Under the pieces are notes generated by a model. The model searched no databases. It saw nothing but the letters and a program-made list of their open reading frames with translations, and had not been told where the DNA came from. 64,000 bases of DNA from Paenibacillus agricola. Its GTDB lineage: Bacteria; Bacillota; Bacilli; Paenibacillales; NBRC-103111. Shown in pieces: positions 60,586 to 64,000 of the stretch; positions within the stretch are counted from its first letter, which is position 1, and each line of letters begins with the position of its first letter. The stretch is from NCBI RefSeq assembly GCF_011440305.1, contig NZ_JAAOIW010000005.1, forward strand, positions 310,001 to 374,000, in the 5' to 3' direction. A program made the translations under genes and the position numbers.

Positions 60586-60636
60586 TCAAATCCGGGATAT
60601 ATCCAAGCCTGTATTTCCAAGTTTCACATATTCCAT
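60586..60636 (-). pseudogene. Start of an aldo/keto reductase gene, truncated after 16 codons
   Basis: The ATG at 60636, preceded by AAAGGAG, encodes MEYVKLGNTGLDISRI and then TGA. This matches the first 16 residues of the intact reductase at 42723-43706 (MEYIKLGNTGMDVSRL) except for conservative changes. The rest of the gene is gone. Confidence 0.6.
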
Positions 60637-60758
60637 CCCGTCTGTATACTCCTTTTTTCTTATCCTATAAAGTAGTTTACTTTTTAGAGTTATAATAATT
60701 CTTGGTCTTGGCAGAGCAACTGGGGACCTTGCTAGATCGAAATGTGTAATCGACATGT

Positions 60759-60792
60759 AGCTCAAGCACCTTATTGGTACTTGAGCTTTTCG
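60759..60792 (+). terminator. Hairpin with T-run
   Basis: AGCTCAAG (60759-60766) pairs with CTTGAGCT (60780-60787), extended by ACC/GGT, and is followed by TTTTCG. No plus-strand gene ends nearby, so it may be a leftover. Confidence 0.5.
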
Positions 60793-60960
60793 TTTAATTA
60801 ACATCTGTAGTTTTTTTGTTTATAAATTAACAAATGCAGTTGATATCCTGTCCGCAGCGGACCCTACATGGTTCGGGTTGGCTGCATAGTTTTGCCAATA
60901 ATAGATATGGCTTTTTTGATATTTACAACACAACCAACCCGATTTATAGAGCGTATATCA

Positions 60961-63261
60961 TCACCCTTCGAGAACCTCGGCTAACCAAATGTCCCTATCC
61001 ACCTGAGCTTGTAATTGAGTCACATCGACGATAATAGCACCTTGGCGAGTCAAATACTGCGGGATATATTGATTCGTTGTTATAGCGGCAAACCTTTTCC
61101 AGCAAACTGAAGCCTGCCGCAGATATCCCACCGAATTATCTTGATAACCCGAAGCTGCGCTTTTTTGATACAAACATAATTCCACAGCACCCATAATTTT
61201 CAATGCATAGTATTGACCTAAATAAGACAGGGCCTCCAGATCTCCAAGCAAGAGACGCAGCTCTTTTCCGGTCACTCCGCCAATCCCCATGAGTAATTGT
61301 TGGGTTCGAAAAGCATAAGCTTGCAGGTCTTGCGCAACCTGTATGGGTGTAATTCCCGTCTGAGCCTTCTGCTCCAGCAAATGGTCGCAATAAGCGGGAA
61401 TGCTCATCATACCGCTCCCGTCCATTGGCGCATCCTCGATAAAATGCTGGACCGAATGGAAGCCTTTGGCTCTCTGTGGATGGCTGTAGCACGCCTCTGG
61501 ATACCATTGGAAATCCAAGCTATTGCCTTGCCAATGGAATGTAGTAACCGTTGGGATAATCTTGGAGGCGGATGCCCAAGCCTCGAATAAAAGCTGCGGC
61601 GGCACTTCCGGGTAATGGAATGCCAGCTGCTTCTGGAAAAGCTGATCCGGTAAAGTTGGATCATAGGACAACCTACCCCAAATCGAGAAGCTGTACCATA
61701 GCTTCTTTATGATCAATTGCCGTGGACTTTCCGGCTCCGTGCTAACGAATTCGCGACCCCAGATGAGCCCATCCGGTCCCATAAGGAAACCAGCAAGCTG
61801 GTCCGCAGGAGGCATATTGAGAATATATTGCCTGGCAAACTCGGGATTGCCCCAGCGGAAATAATAAAAATCATCGTCCCGAACGGTCAGCCACGTTTTG
61901 TCCCTATTGGGTAGATCATGAATAAAGCCTTCTTTATGTATAAATGGCGGATTAACCGATGCATACATATGGGCAAGCGAATATTTGTAACTGTAACTGA
62001 ACGTATCGGAATAAGCCTCGAAGGCATTATCAATAGTTGCTAACGAAGTCTCATGGGCTCGATGAATAAAGTGGACGTGACGTTCTGGCTGCTTTCTTTT
62101 GACATCTAAAACTGCTTCTCCATACGTACGCCACAGCCACTCCTCATCGGAGTAAGGTGATCCCAAATGCTGCATGTTTTCCCCTGCTGTGACACCGATG
62201 CCTGCAAGCAACGGATAGGTTTCCAGCAAGGAACGGACACTTGCCCGGAAGTAATCAATGGTCGTTTCATTATTTTGCTCATTGTTGATTCCGTAACCGT
62301 TTCCTTCTGTACCATAGGTAAAAATATTCCACGTAATGATATAAACCTCGATGCCTCTATCCTGGGCGTATTGCATCACATCACGCCAGAAAGCAATCTT
62401 TTCTGCCATCGTCATCTCTTTAAGCGTAACCAAATGATTCAGAGTGTCAGCGGTTGACATATCTAACCCTCGCAGAGTTGCCTGAAAAGCTGCCGTTGTT
62501 TTTTTGACGTCTTGAAGGGCAACATCCGGGTATTCTGGAACTTGTACCATCGATGGAAAAGGATGCAGATTCCACAGCGATAGCGTATTGAACCGGTGTA
62601 GTGCCATCTCATCCAGATACTCCTCCCAAAATGGCTTGCTCCACATCTCGTTGATGTTATGCTGGGCTGAATCTCCGTTATCCGAGTAGCTCGGTGTGCG
62701 CGCATCAAGCGGTATATTAAATTTAATGCCTCTCTTGGCGATGAATGGATTTTTATGATGATTGCGAATATGCCGCAGTGGAGTCCCTGTGCGAAGCGCT
62801 TCTGCCACATCCAGCCCTCCATACATGGCTCCAACCACGTCGGCTCCAATCACCCAGCACACAATTTCTTCGGTACCGTTACCAGCGTTATATACTTTGC
62901 TATTGTCTTGTTCATTCCGTGTGCTACTGCCTAAGCGATTTCCCGTGCTATAATGGCCATACTGCATCCTTATGGCATAACCCTGCGGAGCCAAAAACGG
63001 AAGTGATCCCACATCCTCCTGCAGGGCATCCTCAGTAGTCAGTATGATGCGAATCGTTTCGGAGGCTCCAGACAAGGACGGACTGGATAATGACGCTCCC
63101 GACGTACTGGATGTGTCAGACAAATCTTCGGACCGGGATAAGTCTTCGGATCCAGCCTGCTTAACTTCGATGTTGGAAAACTTCAATGCTTGTTTCAATT
63201 GTTCAGCAGCAAAAGTAATTGGCGCTATAGTCCCGTCATAGCTGAGGACAGCATACTTCAT
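60961..63261 (-). CDS. Large glycosidase-like protein with zincin-like N-terminal domain
   Basis: A 766-residue cytosolic protein without signal peptide. The first 180 residues resemble the non-catalytic alpha/beta domain that precedes GH20/GH67-type barrels (KYAVLSYDGTIAPITFAAEQ; GAMYGGLDVAEALRTG). A TIM barrel follows, with KRGIKFNIPLDARTPSYSDN, EMALHRFNTLSLWNLHPFP and IGVTAGENM, where a Glu could be catalytic. A helical C-terminal third ends it. Residues about 40-69 are a Ser-rich low-complexity insert. The ATG at 63261 follows GAGGTG. The substrate is unknown; an alpha-glucuronidase-like activity is one possibility. It follows a GH42-like gene on the same strand. Confidence 0.72.
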   Translation of the reverse strand: MKYAVLSYDGTIAPITFAAEQLKQALKFSNIEVKQAGSEDLSRSEDLSDTSSTSGASLSSPSLSGASETIRIILTTEDALQEDVGSLPFLAPQGYAIRMQYGHYSTGNRLGSSTRNEQDNSKVYNAGNGTEEIVCWVIGADVVGAMYGGLDVAEALRTGTPLRHIRNHHKNPFIAKRGIKFNIPLDARTPSYSDNGDSAQHNINEMWSKPFWEEYLDEMALHRFNTLSLWNLHPFPSMVQVPEYPDVALQDVKKTTAAFQATLRGLDMSTADTLNHLVTLKEMTMAEKIAFWRDVMQYAQDRGIEVYIITWNIFTYGTEGNGYGINNEQNNETTIDYFRASVRSLLETYPLLAGIGVTAGENMQHLGSPYSDEEWLWRTYGEAVLDVKRKQPERHVHFIHRAHETSLATIDNAFEAYSDTFSYSYKYSLAHMYASVNPPFIHKEGFIHDLPNRDKTWLTVRDDDFYYFRWGNPEFARQYILNMPPADQLAGFLMGPDGLIWGREFVSTEPESPRQLIIKKLWYSFSIWGRLSYDPTLPDQLFQKQLAFHYPEVPPQLLFEAWASASKIIPTVTTFHWQGNSLDFQWYPEACYSHPQRAKGFHSVQHFIEDAPMDGSGMMSIPAYCDHLLEQKAQTGITPIQVAQDLQAYAFRTQQLLMGIGGVTGKELRLLLGDLEALSYLGQYYALKIMGAVELCLYQKSAASGYQDNSVGYLRQASVCWKRFAAITTNQYIPQYLTRQGAIIVDVTQLQAQVDRDIWLAEVLEG

Positions 63262-63287
63262 TTCTATCACCTCTTCAATAATATGAA

Positions 63288-63340
63288 AAAGATCGTACTA
63301 CTGAAGCCATCAATGGGTTAGGCAGTACGATCTTTTTTTT
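63288..63340 (-). terminator. Bidirectional-looking terminator between the two glycosidase genes
   Basis: AAAGATCGTACT (63288-63299) pairs perfectly with AGTACGATCTTT (63324-63335). T-runs follow on both strands (TTTTTC on minus, TTTTTTTT on plus). It should end the transcript of the GH42-like gene. Confidence 0.8.
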
Positions 63341-63455
63341 GTAACAGATCCCAAATCCAGTGCGGTTGCTTTCGTAAATGCGTTATTCTGTAGCCTCACC
63401 CGACTTGCCAAAATTGTTGCACGGATTCATAAATGATTGGAATAGTATTTAAAAG

Positions 63456-64000
63456 CTAACATTGCAGACGGAATATCAATGCGTCTCTAGCCGGTACTGT
63501 TACTCTTAATCCATCCGTACTTGCCTCCGCAGCCGCCCATAAGGCATCACCGAGTGCTACTTGCCCATAGCTTGAAGCAAACTGCAGGTGGGCTTCTTGG
63601 ATTTCTCTTGTGGGATTTATAATCCACACAAACTTGTCTTCATCCCCTTCGTGAATCCGGACTTGCAAGGCAGTGTTGGACGTCACTACATGCTGCTCAT
63701 TGCCGGCCCACCGGAAAACATCGGCAAAGAAGCGACGGTTTTCCTCATTCTCATGGCGGTAATATCCCTCAGACGGAAATGTTCCAATCAGCAGCGTGCG
63801 GCCTGACCCGTAATGGTGCTCGACAGCGGCAAGCCGTCCGTCGTCGTATCTCCCCCGTTCAATACCCCCGGCAAGCCGGTAAGTTTGCAAGTATCCGCCG
63901 CCCTTTAAAGGCAAGCCGTCGATCTGCAGGCTGATCCGGTCGCCAATGTCCGGCGTGAATTCGACGTCCTCTTCAATCGCGCCAAACACATGGTGTAATC
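63456..64000 (-). CDS. GH42-like beta-galactosidase, C-terminal part (5' end outside window)
   Basis: The frame is open from 64000 to the stop at 63456 (181 codons), so the gene starts beyond the window. VEHHYGSGRTLLIGTFPSEG and YRHENEENRRFFADVFRWAG are typical of the trimerisation and C-terminal beta domains of GH42 beta-galactosidases or related barrels. The catalytic domain is not visible. It would hydrolyse beta-galactosides or other glycosides, in line with the glycosidase-like gene downstream. GC content is higher than in the neighbour. Confidence 0.65.
   Translation of the reverse strand, partial: LHHVFGAIEEDVEFTPDIGDRISLQIDGLPLKGGGYLQTYRLAGGIERGRYDDGRLAAVEHHYGSGRTLLIGTFPSEGYYRHENEENRRFFADVFRWAGNEQHVVTSNTALQVRIHEGDEDKFVWIINPTREIQEAHLQFASSYGQVALGDALWAAAEASTDGLRVTVPARDALIFRLQC

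Noticed and set aside
60759-60792. The hairpin as part of a riboswitch for the flanking genes
   Set aside because: It is a simple stem with a T-run and no upstream aptamer-like structure, and neither flanking gene is transcribed away from it in the right direction.

Overview
The window looks like chromosome of a low-to-mid GC Gram-positive of the Paenibacillus type. The support is indirect but consistent: many Gfo/Idh/MocA oxidoreductases and xylose-isomerase-like TIM barrels, a sugar ABC importer paired with a YesM/YesN two-component system, AraC and ROK regulators, DUF3892 and YjdF proteins, strong AGGAGG-type ribosome binding sites and frequent GTG starts. No rRNA, tRNA, CRISPR array or intact prophage was seen.

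Layout. 1-13.3 kb is a patchwork of sugar-related genes: a cut-off AraC regulator, oxidoreductases, SDRs, greA, a Tat-type metallophosphoesterase, a sulfatase followed by a frameshifted nucleoside hydrolase, and a ROK regulator. It carries deletion scars: a permease tail at 5.1 kb, and a solute-binding-protein tail butted against an amidohydrolase tail at 8.1 kb. 13.4-17.9 kb has a glutamate dehydrogenase-family enzyme, a Met-rich DUF3105 membrane protein behind two BlaI/CopY-like operators, and a GH130 enzyme divergent from an AraC regulator. 18.0-23.2 kb is a D-amino-acid operon (DauR-like regulator, DSD1-like PLP enzyme, N-acyl-D-amino-acid deacylase, RidA, GNAT). 23.4-32.9 kb, all on the minus strand, is a self-contained carbohydrate cluster: binding protein, isomerase, two permeases, YesM kinase, YesN regulator, oxidoreductase and a second isomerase. 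A gamma-glutamyltransferase lies upstream. 33-45 kb holds a GDSL hydrolase, YjdF, a decayed chemotaxis receptor, a methyltransferase, a frameshifted DHA2 exporter, a GntR-dehydrogenase-KduD-like operon, an aldo/keto reductase and an FUSC protein.

45.5-58.5 kb is an accessory, decaying region. Single unrelated minus-strand genes (P-loop kinase, GNAT, nucleotidyltransferase, small membrane protein, GAPDH homologue) alternate with relics of IS110 (two different ones), IS91 and IS4 elements, an aminoglycoside-phosphotransferase-like pseudogene and an unidentified 89-codon gene tail. A family of about 26-bp quasi-palindromic repeats lies at or shortly after the 3' ends of several of these genes, and short inverted repeats bracket the nucleotidyltransferase. 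This cassette-like arrangement is the best candidate here for an undescribed system. A MarR-NmrA-DUF1772 operon with a duplicated dyad operator and a drug exporter behind another dyad also lie here.

59.3-64 kb returns to ordinary content: an MFS transporter, a fossil aldo/keto reductase start, a large glycosidase-like protein of unclear specificity, and the C-terminus of a GH42-like beta-galactosidase cut by the window end.
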